This document shows, in pieces, positions 15,714 through 25,358 of a stretch of DNA of 37,121 bases. Numbering within the stretch: position 1 is the stretch's first letter; each line of letters opens with the position of its first letter. Position numbers and translations under genes: made by a program. The stretch spans positions 1 to 37,121 of the forward strand of contig CAKPTA010000010.1 of assembly GCA_934190785.1 (NCBI GenBank), read 5' to 3'. The DNA comes from an uncultured Bacilli bacterium. Its GTDB lineage: Bacteria > Bacillota_I > Bacilli_A > RF39 > UBA660. Under the pieces are notes generated by a model that saw only the letters and a list, made by a program, of their open reading frames with translations, was not told where the DNA came from and searched no databases.

Positions 15714-17003
15714 TTATAAATATTTTTTAATCCTACTATAATCATATAAAGTAACATAAATTATATTTGCGCTTGTAGCAAAAATTAATCCCCACATTCC
15801 AATGTGCAAAAGTGATGTTGTAAATAATATAAGTAGTCTAATAATTATTCCAACAAATGTTCCTATCATGGCATCAGTAGCTTTACCCATTGCCTGCAAG
15901 GTACTTGCAAGTGGTGACTGAATATAATGAAGAAGACAAATTGGTGCTAAAAAACGAATATAGGTAATTCCTTTTGTTGTATTATAAATTAGTTTAAGAG
16001 GAATTTCTGGAATTACTTCAAACAAAATAGTAACTGGAATTCCGATTAAAAGGGAAAAGAAGATCGCTTGTTTTAATTTTGTATAAGCATACCTCTTGTT
16101 ACCACGAGCTGTTGCTTTACTAATAACAGGAATTAATGCTTGTGATATTGCCATAGTGAAAAAAGAAGGTAATAGTAAAAGAGGGATTACATATCCACTT
16201 ATAATTCCATATTCATTGATTATAAAATTATTTGTGTAACCAGTAAGAATGAGTGTATTAGTTAAAATAATAGGTTCGAAGAAATAACCAATATTTCCAA
16301 TTAATCTACTACCTGTTGTTGGAATAGAAATACTGAATATGTCTTTTAGATTTTGTTTTTTTAATGCAAAATCTTTTTTTGTAATTTTAAAGTTTTTAGG
16401 TAAAAATAAAAATAATATTAAAATGGAAGTTAATTCACTGATAATATTAGACAAAACTAAAAATGCAACAGCAAATTCAAGCCCACGTTTTAGAAAAAAT
16501 GGTATTCCAAAATATAAGATAATCATCCTAACAATATCTTCTGTGAAATTTGATATAACATGTGGAAACATACGTTCTTTTCCAAAAAAATATCCACGTA
16601 AAATTGATGATATTGATATAAAGGGTAAAACAAATCCAATACATATAATAGCTGTTTTGCATCTTTCTTCATGCAAAAGAACATTTGCAATAAAATTACT
16701 ACTTAAAAATATTAACACTAAAATAATAGAATTTATGATAAGAGCGATTGGAATAATAGAAAAAACAAGATTTTTATTGTTTTTAGTTTCTTCAGCTACG
16801 AGTTTACTTATAGCAACGGGAAATCCTAATTGCGATATAGCAATAAAAAGACTAAATGTAGGCATTAAAAGCATGTAAATACCAATTCCTTCAGTTCCAA
16901 GAAACCTAGTTGTTATAATTTTAATAATCATACCGAGTAATTTAGTTAAAAAACCACCGATAATAAGGATAATTGTTGACTTAACAAATTTACTTTTTTT
17001 CAT
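15714..17003 (-). CDS. Flippase of the polysaccharide/lipid transporter family (SpoVB/MurJ-like, MOP superfamily)
   Basis: 429 aa, about 12 hydrophobic segments. Opening GGFLTKLLGMIIKIITTRFL and LGTEGIGIYMLLMPTF are typical of SpoVB and related flippases. Later, PLLLLPSFFTMAISQALIPVIS matches the second half of the fold. These proteins move undecaprenyl-linked cell-wall or surface polysaccharide precursors across the membrane. The length is somewhat short for SpoVB (~500 aa). Whether it handles lipid II or another polymer is not visible. No other sporulation gene is present, so the name SpoVB should not be taken as evidence of sporulation. An AAAGGAG RBS precedes the ATG (reverse strand). Confidence 0.85.
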   Translation of the reverse strand: MKKSKFVKSTIILIIGGFLTKLLGMIIKIITTRFLGTEGIGIYMLLMPTFSLFIAISQLGFPVAISKLVAEETKNNKNLVFSIIPIALIINSIILVLIFLSSNFIANVLLHEERCKTAIICIGFVLPFISISSILRGYFFGKERMFPHVISNFTEDIVRMIILYFGIPFFLKRGLEFAVAFLVLSNIISELTSILILFLFLPKNFKITKKDFALKKQNLKDIFSISIPTTGSRLIGNIGYFFEPIILTNTLILTGYTNNFIINEYGIISGYVIPLLLLPSFFTMAISQALIPVISKATARGNKRYAYTKLKQAIFFSLLIGIPVTILFEVIPEIPLKLIYNTTKGITYIRFLAPICLLHYIQSPLASTLQAMGKATDAMIGTFVGIIIRLLILFTTSLLHIGMWGLIFATSANIIYVTLYDYSRIKKYL

Positions 17004-17083
17004 AAATTCTCCTTTAAAAATATTTATATATCATATATAATATATATGTGAGTATTTGCACATTTATTATAAGGAGGATTCAT

Positions 17084-17356
17084 ATGGATATAACTTTTAA
17101 TTCAACAAAAGAACTATATGATAGAATCATGCCAGCCCTACGCACTAAAAGAGAAGAAATGAGAAGGCATGGATATAGTTATATAAAAGAAGAAGATGTA
17201 TGGAATTACTTAAAGGAAGTTAAATGGGTAAAAGCAAATAATCTTTCTTTAGCTGAAATGGTAAGCGATGTGCTTAATACAGAAGACGCATATATAGATA
17301 GTTATTTGCGTGAAAAATTAAATTTAAATACAAGAAGTGTATACTTTAATGAATAG
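17084..17356 (+). CDS. Post-transcriptional regulator, ComN-like
   Basis: 90 aa. The frame is open from 17048, but ATG 17084 has AAGGAGG at the right distance and is preferred. The pattern (YDRIMPALRTKREEMRRHGY, then EDVWNYLKEVKW and LSLAEMVSDVLNTEDAYIDSYL) matches the Bacillus ComN/YrzD family, which acts on competence mRNA. It stands directly in front of secDF (12 bp gap), the same order as in several Bacilli. Confidence 0.78.
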   Translation: MDITFNSTKELYDRIMPALRTKREEMRRHGYSYIKEEDVWNYLKEVKWVKANNLSLAEMVSDVLNTEDAYIDSYLREKLNLNTRSVYFNE

Positions 17357-17368
17357 TGGAGGATGTTT

Positions 17369-19615
17369 ATGACAAAAAGTAAGACAAAAAAAGTACATAT
17401 AATGAAACCTATTATTACATTAATACTTATTTTAGTAATTAGTATAGGTTTATTACCAAGCTTATTTAAAAGTTTAAAGTTTGGGTTAGATTTGCAAGGA
17501 GGATTTGAAGTTTTATATAATGTATCTTCAATTAATGGGGATAAAGTTACAAATGATATGGTAACAAGCACATATAAAACAATGTTAAAACGTATTGATA
17601 GCCTAGGTGTTTCAGAGCCTGTTATCACAGTAGAAGGAAATGATAAAATTCGTGTTCAATTAGCAGGTGTTACAAATAGTGAACAAGCAAGAAGCCTACT
17701 TAGCAGTGCTGCAAATTTAACATTCCGTGATACAAGTAATAATTTACTCATGAATAGTGATGTATTAAAAAGTGGTGGAGCACGTGTATCTGAAGATGCA
17801 AATGGTAATCCAGCTGTTTCACTTCAAGTAAAAGATAAAGATACATTTTATAAAGTAACAAAGAAATTAAGTGAATCAAGTGATAAGACAATGGTTGTAT
17901 GGCTTGATTTTGATGAAGGAGTAGACAGTTATTCATCAACTAAATGTGGTGTTGATTCAAATTCTGGATGTTTATCTGCTGCAACTGTTTCACAAGGATT
18001 TGCAAGTGATGTTATAATTCAGGGTAATTTTACAAAAGAAGAAGTAACTGATTTAGTTGATTTAATTAATTCAGGAAGTCTTCCAACAAAATTGACTGAA
18101 ATTTCATCAAAGAATGTTGGAGCATCATTTGGTGCTAATTCTCTTGAGAAAACATTAACAGCAGGAATAGTTGGTGTTGCCTTAATCATAGTATTTATGA
18201 TAGCTACTTATCGCTTTTCTGGTTTAGTAGCATCAATTTCTTTAATTCTTTATACATTTTTAACGTTTGCAACTTTCTGGGTAGTAGGTGGTGTACTTAC
18301 ATTACCAGGTATTGCAGCTGCTATTATAGGTATTGGTATGGCAGTCGACTCTAATGTTATTAATTTTTCAAGAATTAAAGATGAACTTATTAGTGGAAAA
18401 TCATTCAAAAATGCATGTCGTATAGGTAATAAAGAATCTTTATCAAGCATTATTGATGGTAATATTACAACTCTTATTGTAGCTATTATCCTATTTATCT
18501 TTGGAGAAAGTAGTATTAAAGGATTTGCAACAATGTTAATAATAAGTACAGTTGTAACTTTACTTGTTATGGTTTTCTTAACAAGAACATTGCTTAATAG
18601 TTTTGTTAAAACAGGTTACTTTGATAATAGACAAAAATTATTTATTGGATTATCAGAGAAGAGAATTGAAAAAACAAAGAAAATAAAAAACATTGATTTT
18701 GTTGCAAAAAGCAAATATTTCGTTACAGTTAGTGTTTTAATTATTGTAGTAGGTGTTATCTCATTATTTACAAAAGGACTAAATTTGGGAATTGATTTTA
18801 AAGGTGGTTCATCTATTGATTTAAAAGTAGAAAATAAAATTGATGAAAATACTTTAAAAGAAGATATAAAATCTCTTGGACTTAATATGGAGTCATATGA
18901 ATACATAAGCGATAATGAAATTAGTATTGTTGTAGATAATCAAATGACAGATAAAGAAGTTTTAAAAACAGAAAGTTATTTTACTGAAAAATATAATGCT
19001 AAAACAGATATTGGTGTTGTATCTAATGTTGTAAAACAAGAATTAATCAAAAACGCTATATATTCTGTTATTCTAGCCTCTATTGGTATTATTATTTATA
19101 TGTCATTAAGATTTAAATTTAGTTATGCTGTAAGTGGTTTAGTAGCACTTTTACATGATATTTGTATTATTTTTGCAATATTTAGTATTTGTAAATTAGA
19201 AGTAGAGACAATTTTCATTGCTGCAATGTTATCAATCATTGGATATTCTATCAATGATACTATTGTAATATTTGACCGTATTCGTGAAAATATAGGTGAT
19301 AAAAAAGTAAAAGATAAAAATGATTTAAAAGATGTTGTTAATACAAGTTTAAGACAAACAATAACACGTAGTTTAGTTACAACTTTAACAACGCTATTCC
19401 CAGTTATTTGTTTAATATTCTTAGGATCACATGAAATATTTAACTTTAATATTGCTCTACTTATTGGACTAATAGCTGGTTCATATTCATCTATTTTTAT
19501 TGCAAGTCAGCTATGGATTATTCTAGAATCTAAAAACTTAAATAAAAAAGTTACAAAGAAAAAAGTACAAAAAAAAGAACCAGTTGAATTATTAATAAAA
19601 GGAATTAATTCTTAA
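17369..19615 (+). CDS. secDF: Protein translocase subunit SecDF (fused)
   Basis: About 748 aa. ATG 17369 is chosen because GTGGAGG (17356-17362) lies 6 bp upstream; ATG 17363 would abut the RBS. The SecD half opens with a helix and KFGLDLQGGFEVLYNV. Helices 2-6 follow, containing GIAAAIIGIGMAVDSNVI. The SecF half starts near residue 455 with LNLGIDFKGGSSIDL and contains LSIIGYSINDTIVIFDRIRE. Twelve membrane segments are expected. It drives late steps of Sec export using the ion gradient. The first periplasmic domain is compact compared with E. coli SecD. It is part of a run of same-strand genes to 23905. Confidence 0.95.
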   Translation: MTKSKTKKVHIMKPIITLILILVISIGLLPSLFKSLKFGLDLQGGFEVLYNVSSINGDKVTNDMVTSTYKTMLKRIDSLGVSEPVITVEGNDKIRVQLAGVTNSEQARSLLSSAANLTFRDTSNNLLMNSDVLKSGGARVSEDANGNPAVSLQVKDKDTFYKVTKKLSESSDKTMVVWLDFDEGVDSYSSTKCGVDSNSGCLSAATVSQGFASDVIIQGNFTKEEVTDLVDLINSGSLPTKLTEISSKNVGASFGANSLEKTLTAGIVGVALIIVFMIATYRFSGLVASISLILYTFLTFATFWVVGGVLTLPGIAAAIIGIGMAVDSNVINFSRIKDELISGKSFKNACRIGNKESLSSIIDGNITTLIVAIILFIFGESSIKGFATMLIISTVVTLLVMVFLTRTLLNSFVKTGYFDNRQKLFIGLSEKRIEKTKKIKNIDFVAKSKYFVTVSVLIIVVGVISLFTKGLNLGIDFKGGSSIDLKVENKIDENTLKEDIKSLGLNMESYEYISDNEISIVVDNQMTDKEVLKTESYFTEKYNAKTDIGVVSNVVKQELIKNAIYSVILASIGIIIYMSLRFKFSYAVSGLVALLHDICIIFAIFSICKLEVETIFIAAMLSIIGYSINDTIVIFDRIRENIGDKKVKDKNDLKDVVNTSLRQTITRSLVTTLTTLFPVICLIFLGSHEIFNFNIALLIGLIAGSYSSIFIASQLWIILESKNLNKKVTKKKVQKKEPVELLIKGINS

Positions 19616-19643
19616 GAACGCTAAAGAAAGAAGGCGTATACAA

Positions 19644-21815
19644 ATGAATAAACAACAAATAATTACCTTTGACAATTTAATGTCAAAGGTTTCTACATAT
19701 ATAAAAGATGAAAAAGAAATAAATATGATAAAAAAAGCATATGAACTAGCAAGTAAAGTTCATTTTGGAACTTATCGTATGACTGGTGAAGCATATATAG
19801 ATCATCCTATCAATGTCGCATATATTTTAACTGATATTAATGCTGATTATGAAACGATATGTGCAGGACTTCTTCATGATGTAATTGAAGATAGTGATGT
19901 AACAAAAGAAGAACTTAAGTCATCTTTTGGAAATACTATTGCTGATCTTGTTGATGGAGTAACAAAAATTAATAAATTAAATTTTGAATCATCTGGGAGT
20001 AGAGCATCAATTGCCACACAAAGAAAAATTTTGGTTGGACTTTGCAATGATGTTCGTGTTATATTTATAAAATTAGCTGATAGGCTTCATAATATGCGAA
20101 CACTTTATGTACATAAAGAAGAAACACAAAAAGAAAAAGCTAAGGAAACTTTAGAAATACTAATACCAATAGCTCATCGTCTTGGTATGAATAAATGGAA
20201 GAGTGAATTAGAAGATTTATGTTTAAGATATTCAAAGCCAGATGTATATTTTGGAATTGTTGAACAGTTAAATCAATCAAAATTAGAGCGTGATAAAGTT
20301 GTAAATGAAATGATGGATAGAGTTTCTAAGTTACTTCGTGAAAATAATATTCCTTTTGAAATAAAAGGTAGAGCAAAAAGTATATATAGTATATATAAAA
20401 AACTTGATAAAGGTAAAAAATTTAGTGATATTTATGACCTATTAGCCCTTAGAGTGTTTGTAAATACCGAACAAGAATGTTATCAAGCTCTAGGTATTAT
20501 TCATTCAAAATATAGACCACTACCTAAAAGATTTAAAGATTATGTAGCTATGCCTAAAACAAATATGTATCAAAGCCTTCATACAACTGTTTTTGGATTT
20601 GATGGATATTTATTTGAAATTCAAATTAGAACATATGAAATGGATGAAGTTGCCGAAAGAGGTATTGCTTCACACTGGTCTTATAAAGAAAATGGTGGAA
20701 GTGGTAAAATTGCTAGAATGGATGCAATGGAAGAAAAACTTCAGTTCTTCCGTTCAATAATGGAATTAAATGAAGAAGAAGCAAGTGATGAAGCTTTTGT
20801 TAAGTCAATAACAGAAGAGTTTCAAGATACCATTTATGTTTTTACACCTAATGGAGATGTTATTGAACTTCCAAATGGTGCAACACCAATTGACTTTGCA
20901 TATCGTGTTCATAGTAAAGTTGGAGAACAAATGGTTGGAGCTATTGTAAATGGTGTAATTGTTCCACTTGATTATAAATTAAAAAGTAATGATATTGTAA
21001 AAATTAATACTAATAAAAATTCAGCTGGACCAAGTCGTGAATGGATTCAAATGGCTAAGACGACTGGTGCTAAAAATAAAATAAAAGCATTCTTTAATAA
21101 AATAGATAAAGAAGAATATCAAAAACGTGGGGAAGAGATGCTTGCTAAAGAATTACGTAAGCAAAAAATCACGTTTAGTGATTTTTTATCGGAAGAGAAT
21201 ACAAATAAAATTTTAAATGAATATAAATATAATAATCTAGATGAATTATATATGAATATTGGAAATAATAGATTATCTGTTATTTCGGTTATTCGTTTAA
21301 TAAATGGAGATTTAGAGAAACAAAAAGAAGAATTAATTTTAAGAAAAACCCAAACTAAGAATATTGAACTTACTGAATTAAAAGATGATATTATTGTTAG
21401 TGGAATTGATGATATTAAAGTAAATGTAGCATCATGCTGTAAACCTGTACCAGGAGATCCTATCGTAGGTTACATAAGTAAAGGTTATGGGATTAATATT
21501 CATAGAGCAGTTTGTCCAAATGTAAAAGAAGTAGAAGAGAGAACAATTAGTGTTCATTGGAATAGTAAAACAGAGAAAAAATATCCTTCTACAATACTTA
21601 TTAGAACAGAAAAAGCAGATAATATTCTCTTAAATATTATCACTAAAACATCTAATAATGGTATGTTAGTAAAATCAGTAAATACATATATGCACCATAA
21701 TGATGTTACATATAATATGACAGTAATGACTCCTTCACTTGACGATTTAAAAAAGTTTATTCTTGATATAGAATCACTTCCTAGTGTATATGAAGTTGAA
21801 AGAGTGATTCAATAG
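19644..21815 (+). CDS. rel: Bifunctional (p)ppGpp synthetase/hydrolase
   Basis: 723 aa, the full RSH length. An HD hydrolase domain has GLLHDVIEDSD, with YIDHPINVAYIL before it. The synthetase domain contains RAKSIYSIYKKL and YQSLHTTVFG. A TGS domain (IYVFTPNGDVIELPNGATPIDFAYRVHS), a helical/zinc-like segment (ASCCKPVPGDPIVGYIS) and a C-terminal ACT domain follow. It makes and degrades the stringent-response alarmone. The stop codon overlaps the GTG start of dtd by one base. Confidence 0.96.
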   Translation: MNKQQIITFDNLMSKVSTYIKDEKEINMIKKAYELASKVHFGTYRMTGEAYIDHPINVAYILTDINADYETICAGLLHDVIEDSDVTKEELKSSFGNTIADLVDGVTKINKLNFESSGSRASIATQRKILVGLCNDVRVIFIKLADRLHNMRTLYVHKEETQKEKAKETLEILIPIAHRLGMNKWKSELEDLCLRYSKPDVYFGIVEQLNQSKLERDKVVNEMMDRVSKLLRENNIPFEIKGRAKSIYSIYKKLDKGKKFSDIYDLLALRVFVNTEQECYQALGIIHSKYRPLPKRFKDYVAMPKTNMYQSLHTTVFGFDGYLFEIQIRTYEMDEVAERGIASHWSYKENGGSGKIARMDAMEEKLQFFRSIMELNEEEASDEAFVKSITEEFQDTIYVFTPNGDVIELPNGATPIDFAYRVHSKVGEQMVGAIVNGVIVPLDYKLKSNDIVKINTNKNSAGPSREWIQMAKTTGAKNKIKAFFNKIDKEEYQKRGEEMLAKELRKQKITFSDFLSEENTNKILNEYKYNNLDELYMNIGNNRLSVISVIRLINGDLEKQKEELILRKTQTKNIELTELKDDIIVSGIDDIKVNVASCCKPVPGDPIVGYISKGYGINIHRAVCPNVKEVEERTISVHWNSKTEKKYPSTILIRTEKADNILLNIITKTSNNGMLVKSVNTYMHHNDVTYNMTVMTPSLDDLKKFILDIESLPSVYEVERVIQ

Positions 21816-22255
21816 TGAAATTAGTCGTTCAAAGAAGTTTAAATTCTAGTGTTTCTGTTAACAATAAAATTGTAGGAGAAATAAATCATGGATATGTTGT
21901 TTTAGTTGGTTTTAATGTAGATGATAGTGTTAATGATATTGATTATTTGATAAATAAGCTTATTAACTTACGAATATTTGAAGATAGAGAAGGTAAGATG
22001 AATTTATCAATAAAAGATGTGGGTGGAAGTATTTTAAGTATTTCACAGTTTACATTATATGCAGATGTACGTAATGGAAATAGACCTAGCTTTACTGAGG
22101 CAATGTCATTTGATAAAGCAAAGATACTATATGATATTTGGAACCATAAATTAAAAGAAAAAAATATAAATGTTGAAACAGGAATATTTGGAGCAGATAT
22201 GACTGTTAATATTACAAACGATGGACCCGTTACCATCATTTTGGAAAGTAGGTAA
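21815..22255 (+). CDS. dtd: D-aminoacyl-tRNA deacylase
   Basis: 146 aa, GTG start. It hydrolyses D-aminoacyl-tRNA to protect translation. Conserved blocks are MKLVVQRSLNSSVSV at the start, GGSILSISQFTLYADVRNGNRPSF (S-Q-x-T-L catalytic block) and the cis Gly-Pro-containing end NDGPVTIILES. It is translationally coupled to rel, a very common pairing in Firmicutes. Confidence 0.96.
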   Translation: MKLVVQRSLNSSVSVNNKIVGEINHGYVVLVGFNVDDSVNDIDYLINKLINLRIFEDREGKMNLSIKDVGGSILSISQFTLYADVRNGNRPSFTEAMSFDKAKILYDIWNHKLKEKNINVETGIFGADMTVNITNDGPVTIILESR

Positions 22256-22258
22256 AGT

Positions 22259-23341
22259 ATGATAAAAAATAAAGCTGATTTTAAATTAATAAACTCTGCA
22301 ATTGTTATATTTATAATATATTTAATGTATCAGACTGGTAACTTATGGTTAGGTATATTTGGCAAAGTAATGACTATTTTAACTCCTTTAATTGTGTCAT
22401 TCGCACTGGCTTATGCACTATATCCTTTACTAAAGTTTTTAACTGATCATAAAGTTCCAAAAGGAATTGGAATAATAATCATCATAGCACTTGTTTTGGC
22501 AATTGTTGCATTCTTTGCACTAACAGTATTTCCACTATTATTTGGACAATTAACTAATTTATTTAATGCTATAATAACATTTTTAAAAGATATATCAATA
22601 AATTATGATCTTAATATTGGAGACTTACAAGCATCACTTTCAAAAGTATTTAATGATATTGTTGTAAACCTTGGAAGATATGTTTCTAATGGTGCAATAA
22701 ATGTTATTGGTGTATCTCTTCAATATTTAACCAATGCTTTTATTATCTTTTCATTAGCTATATACTTTTTACTTGATATGGAAACAATTAGAAAAAGTGT
22801 AAAGCAATTTTTACGTAAAAAATCAAGAAAACTATATCGTTATGTCACTTTGCTAGATAAAGAGATGAAAAGTTATTTATCTGGTTTTGTTAAAATAATG
22901 ATTATATCACTCTTTGAATATACAATCGCATATACAATAATAGGACATCCTAATGCTATGTTATTAGGGTTCCTAGCTCTTCTTTCTAACCTAATACCAT
23001 ATTTTGGTGGAATAATAACAAATATATTAGCTGCTATTACAGCAATTGTTGTAAGCCCTGCTTTATTTATTCGTACTGTTATTGCCTTTGCTATTTTATC
23101 AGCAATCGATGGATATGTAATCAATCCACTTGTTTATGGTAAGACAAACAAAGTACCACCTTTAGTTGTTATCATGTCTGTCTTTGCAGGAGGAATTTTA
23201 TTTGGTATAATAGGTATTGTAATATCACTTCCACTTGCTATTATGATTATTACAACATTTAGTTACTTTAAAGAAGATATTAGTGACAAAATAGATGATA
23301 TAAGAGAAAATAGCAAGAAAGAAAAAGAAAGTAGAGTGTAA
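22259..23341 (+). CDS. AI-2E family transporter
   Basis: 360 aa with about eight hydrophobic segments. GGIITNILAAITAIVVSPAL and IDGYVINPLVYGKTNKVPPLVVI are family signatures. The C-terminal tail is charged (SDKIDDIRENSKKEKESRV). Named after the E. coli AI-2 exporter TqsA, but most members have unproven substrates; several are Na+/H+ antiporters. It is 3 bp from dtd and 3 bp from DUF308. Confidence 0.88.
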   Translation: MIKNKADFKLINSAIVIFIIYLMYQTGNLWLGIFGKVMTILTPLIVSFALAYALYPLLKFLTDHKVPKGIGIIIIIALVLAIVAFFALTVFPLLFGQLTNLFNAIITFLKDISINYDLNIGDLQASLSKVFNDIVVNLGRYVSNGAINVIGVSLQYLTNAFIIFSLAIYFLLDMETIRKSVKQFLRKKSRKLYRYVTLLDKEMKSYLSGFVKIMIISLFEYTIAYTIIGHPNAMLLGFLALLSNLIPYFGGIITNILAAITAIVVSPALFIRTVIAFAILSAIDGYVINPLVYGKTNKVPPLVVIMSVFAGGILFGIIGIVISLPLAIMIITTFSYFKEDISDKIDDIRENSKKEKESRV

Positions 23342-23344
23342 TAT

Positions 23345-23905
23345 ATGGGAAAATATATAAAAAATTTACGTGGTGCAATAACAACAACATCAATAGGATT
23401 TATTATTATAGGATTACTTTTAATAATTAAACCAGCAAGTACATTAGCATTAATTTCATATATACTAGGAGCAATATGTTTGTTTATTGGAATTGAAAAT
23501 ATAATTAAGTATTTTACCAATAAAAATAAAGATGATTTGATGGATTTTGGATTGCTATTTGGAATTGGATGTTCAATCTTTGGATGTATATTTATATTTG
23601 TTCCAGAATTTATCTCATCAATAGTTCCAATTATTTTAGGATTAATAATAATAAGCAATAGTGTAGTTAGATTACAATTCTCACTAAATTTAAGGAGATA
23701 TCCAAAAAATGCATGGCTTAGAATTTTTATTTCTTCATTAATAAGCTTAATTTTTGGAATTATATTATTATTTAATCCATTTGAAGGAGCAGTTATCATT
23801 ACTCAAATTATAGGAGCAGTAATGATTTTATATGCTATATCAGATATGATAGAGTTCCGTTCTATAAATAAAGTATTAGATGATGGTGTTGAATTTATAA
23901 AATAG
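23345..23905 (+). CDS. DUF308 (HdeD-like) membrane protein
   Basis: 186 aa, six short hydrophobic segments in three pairs, with glycine-rich turns, typical of HdeD/DUF308 proteins. Role in acid or general stress is proposed for relatives but unproven here. It is the last gene of the secDF-rel cluster. Confidence 0.75.
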   Translation: MGKYIKNLRGAITTTSIGFIIIGLLLIIKPASTLALISYILGAICLFIGIENIIKYFTNKNKDDLMDFGLLFGIGCSIFGCIFIFVPEFISSIVPIILGLIIISNSVVRLQFSLNLRRYPKNAWLRIFISSLISLIFGIILLFNPFEGAVIITQIIGAVMILYAISDMIEFRSINKVLDDGVEFIK

Positions 23906-23908
23906 GTT

Positions 23909-23930
23909 TAGATTACTAAATCTATTTTAA
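23909..23930 (+). terminator. Weak terminator after the DUF308 gene
   Basis: TAGATT (23909-23914) pairs with AATCTA (23919-23924) across a 4-nt loop, then TTTTAA. The stem is short, so read-through into 23955 is plausible. Confidence 0.4.
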
Positions 23931-23954
23931 TTTATTAGTAAAGTAGGTAAGATA

Positions 23955-24836
23955 ATGGATATATTAGAAGAAACACTAAAAGAAATAGAAAAAATATATA
24001 TGAGTTCCATATCAAATGATGAAAAGTATAAAAAAGTAAGCATATTATGGGAAAAATACTATCAGTTAAAAAACAAGTACAACATTGAAGAAGAGTTAGA
24101 ATATAATTTAAATTTATTAGTTGAAAATGAATGTTATAAAATAAATCAAGCACCACTTATGACACCTATATATGAAGAACTTGTTAAAAGTTCACTTCTA
24201 ACATTCAAGCAAAATAAATATTTAACAGAAAATGAAGTACATATTTTGCTTAAATATGTTATTTATAAAACAAGATGTCAACTTGGATTACTTGGAATAG
24301 ATATAGACCAATGTTCTATGAATGGGTTTTGTGAACTTGCTCAAAGATTATCAATTCATGCTTTTGAAGAACTTGGGTTAAAAGTAACAAAAAACCTAGC
24401 AGAGAATGACTTTAATTATTCACTTCATCATTGTTATGGCACAGTCACATTTCCAATCAAAAATGAAAATTGTATGTATAATAAAACATATTTAATAGAT
24501 ACAACATATCGTCAATTCTTTACAAGTAATAGATGCCATAAGGGCATGTATTATGCTGGAAATAATATAAAGAAATATCCTGATCCTGGATACTTTGTTC
24601 AGGATATAGATTTTGCTAAAACAATAATGAAAGATGGATATATAGAATTAAATAGTATAACAGCTAAAAAATATGGTATGCCATTTACATTATCAGGTGA
24701 ACATGCTAAAGAGGCAAATACGATAAATTATTATAATAATATTATAAATAGTAAAGATGATTATTATATAGATGAAAATGCTTTAGAGGACTTAAATGTT
24801 TCATTAACAGAAATAATTAATTCTAAAACTAAGTAG
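23955..24836 (+). CDS. Protein with a transglutaminase/papain-like Cys-His-Asp arrangement
   Basis: 293 aa, no signal peptide. The N-terminal ~100 residues are helical and acidic. The central part shows Cys126 in MNGFCELAQRLS at the start of a helix, His158/His159 in LHHCYGTVTFPI, and Asp182 in YLIDTTYRQFF. The order and spacing fit a papain/transglutaminase-like catalytic triad. The rest is unrecognised. Possible roles are a cysteine protease, deamidase or peptide cross-linker; none can be chosen from sequence. It lies just upstream of the tRNA-Gly. Confidence 0.55.
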   Translation: MDILEETLKEIEKIYMSSISNDEKYKKVSILWEKYYQLKNKYNIEEELEYNLNLLVENECYKINQAPLMTPIYEELVKSSLLTFKQNKYLTENEVHILLKYVIYKTRCQLGLLGIDIDQCSMNGFCELAQRLSIHAFEELGLKVTKNLAENDFNYSLHHCYGTVTFPIKNENCMYNKTYLIDTTYRQFFTSNRCHKGMYYAGNNIKKYPDPGYFVQDIDFAKTIMKDGYIELNSITAKKYGMPFTLSGEHAKEANTINYYNNIINSKDDYYIDENALEDLNVSLTEIINSKTK

Positions 24837-24926
24837 AGAATAAATATTAAAAATTTACATATATTTAATTATAGAGTAGTAGGGTAATATAAATTTAAAA
24901 AAAATAAAAAAATTTTAAATAATTTG

Positions 24927-24955
24927 TTGACAAATTATTAATGTTCCAGTATAAT
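24927..24955 (+). promoter_or_regulatory. Promoter of tRNA-Gly
   Basis: TTGACA (24927-24932), a 17-bp spacer and TATAAT (24950-24955), both perfect consensus. Confidence 0.9.
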
Positions 24956-24974
24956 TTATATTGCCTACTGAATT

Positions 24975-25048
24975 GCAGATGTAGTTTAATGGTAGAACCT
25001 CAGCCTTCCAAGCTGACTACGGGAGTTCGATTCTCCTCATCTGCTCCA
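24975..25048 (+). tRNA. tRNA-Gly (anticodon UCC)
   Basis: A complete 74-nt cloverleaf. The 7-bp acceptor stem GCAGATG/CATCTGC is perfect, and the discriminator T and CCA are encoded (25045-25048). The anticodon loop CTTCCAA in stem TCAGC/GCTGA gives UCC. The T loop is GTTCGATTC. It is a single-gene transcription unit with its own promoter and terminator. Confidence 0.97.
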
Positions 25049-25093
25049 TTGGGAAATCTGCTCGAACTTTTATAGTTTGAACTTAATATACAG

Positions 25094-25127
25094 AGTATCA
25101 ATTTCAAAAGAAGTTGGTACTTTTTTT
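25094..25127 (+). terminator. Terminator of the tRNA-Gly unit
   Basis: A 12-bp stem (25094-25105 with 25110-25121, including two G-T pairs), AAAA loop and T7 run. Confidence 0.85.
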
Positions 25128-25170
25128 AGTTAAGTTTAAAAAAGATAAATTTAAATGATTACTATTGTAA

Positions 25171-25342
25171 CTAAAGTTTATTAAATTAATTTCTTTCTTA
25201 CATAGTAAACTTCATAATTGGTATGATAAAGATGATAAATACATTGATATAGTTAATGATATGTATGGAGATAATGTTTTAGATGATGATGAATATTGAA
25301 GATTTAGATTTGAACAAAGAAAAAGATGAATTTGAAAAATAA
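25171..25342 (+). pseudogene. Degraded coding remnant after tRNA-Gly
   Basis: An open stretch without a start codon reads ...LHNWYDKDDKYIDIVNDMYG... and then hits TGA at 25297. A +1 shift at 25290-25295 restores ...IEDLDLNKEKDEFEK to a TAA at 25340-25342. The acidic, protein-like sequence in two frames suggests the frameshifted 3' end of a lost gene. Family not recognised. Confidence 0.35.
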
Positions 25343-25358
25343 AATAATATGATTCATT

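Noticed and set aside
15714..17003. SpoVB-like flippase as evidence for sporulation
   Set aside because: The family is broad and includes many non-sporulation flippases; no other sporulation gene is in the window.
25049..25093. Possible attL/attR copy of the tRNA-Gly 3' end
   Set aside because: Only a 6-7 base ATCTGCT match occurs, too short to support an integration site.
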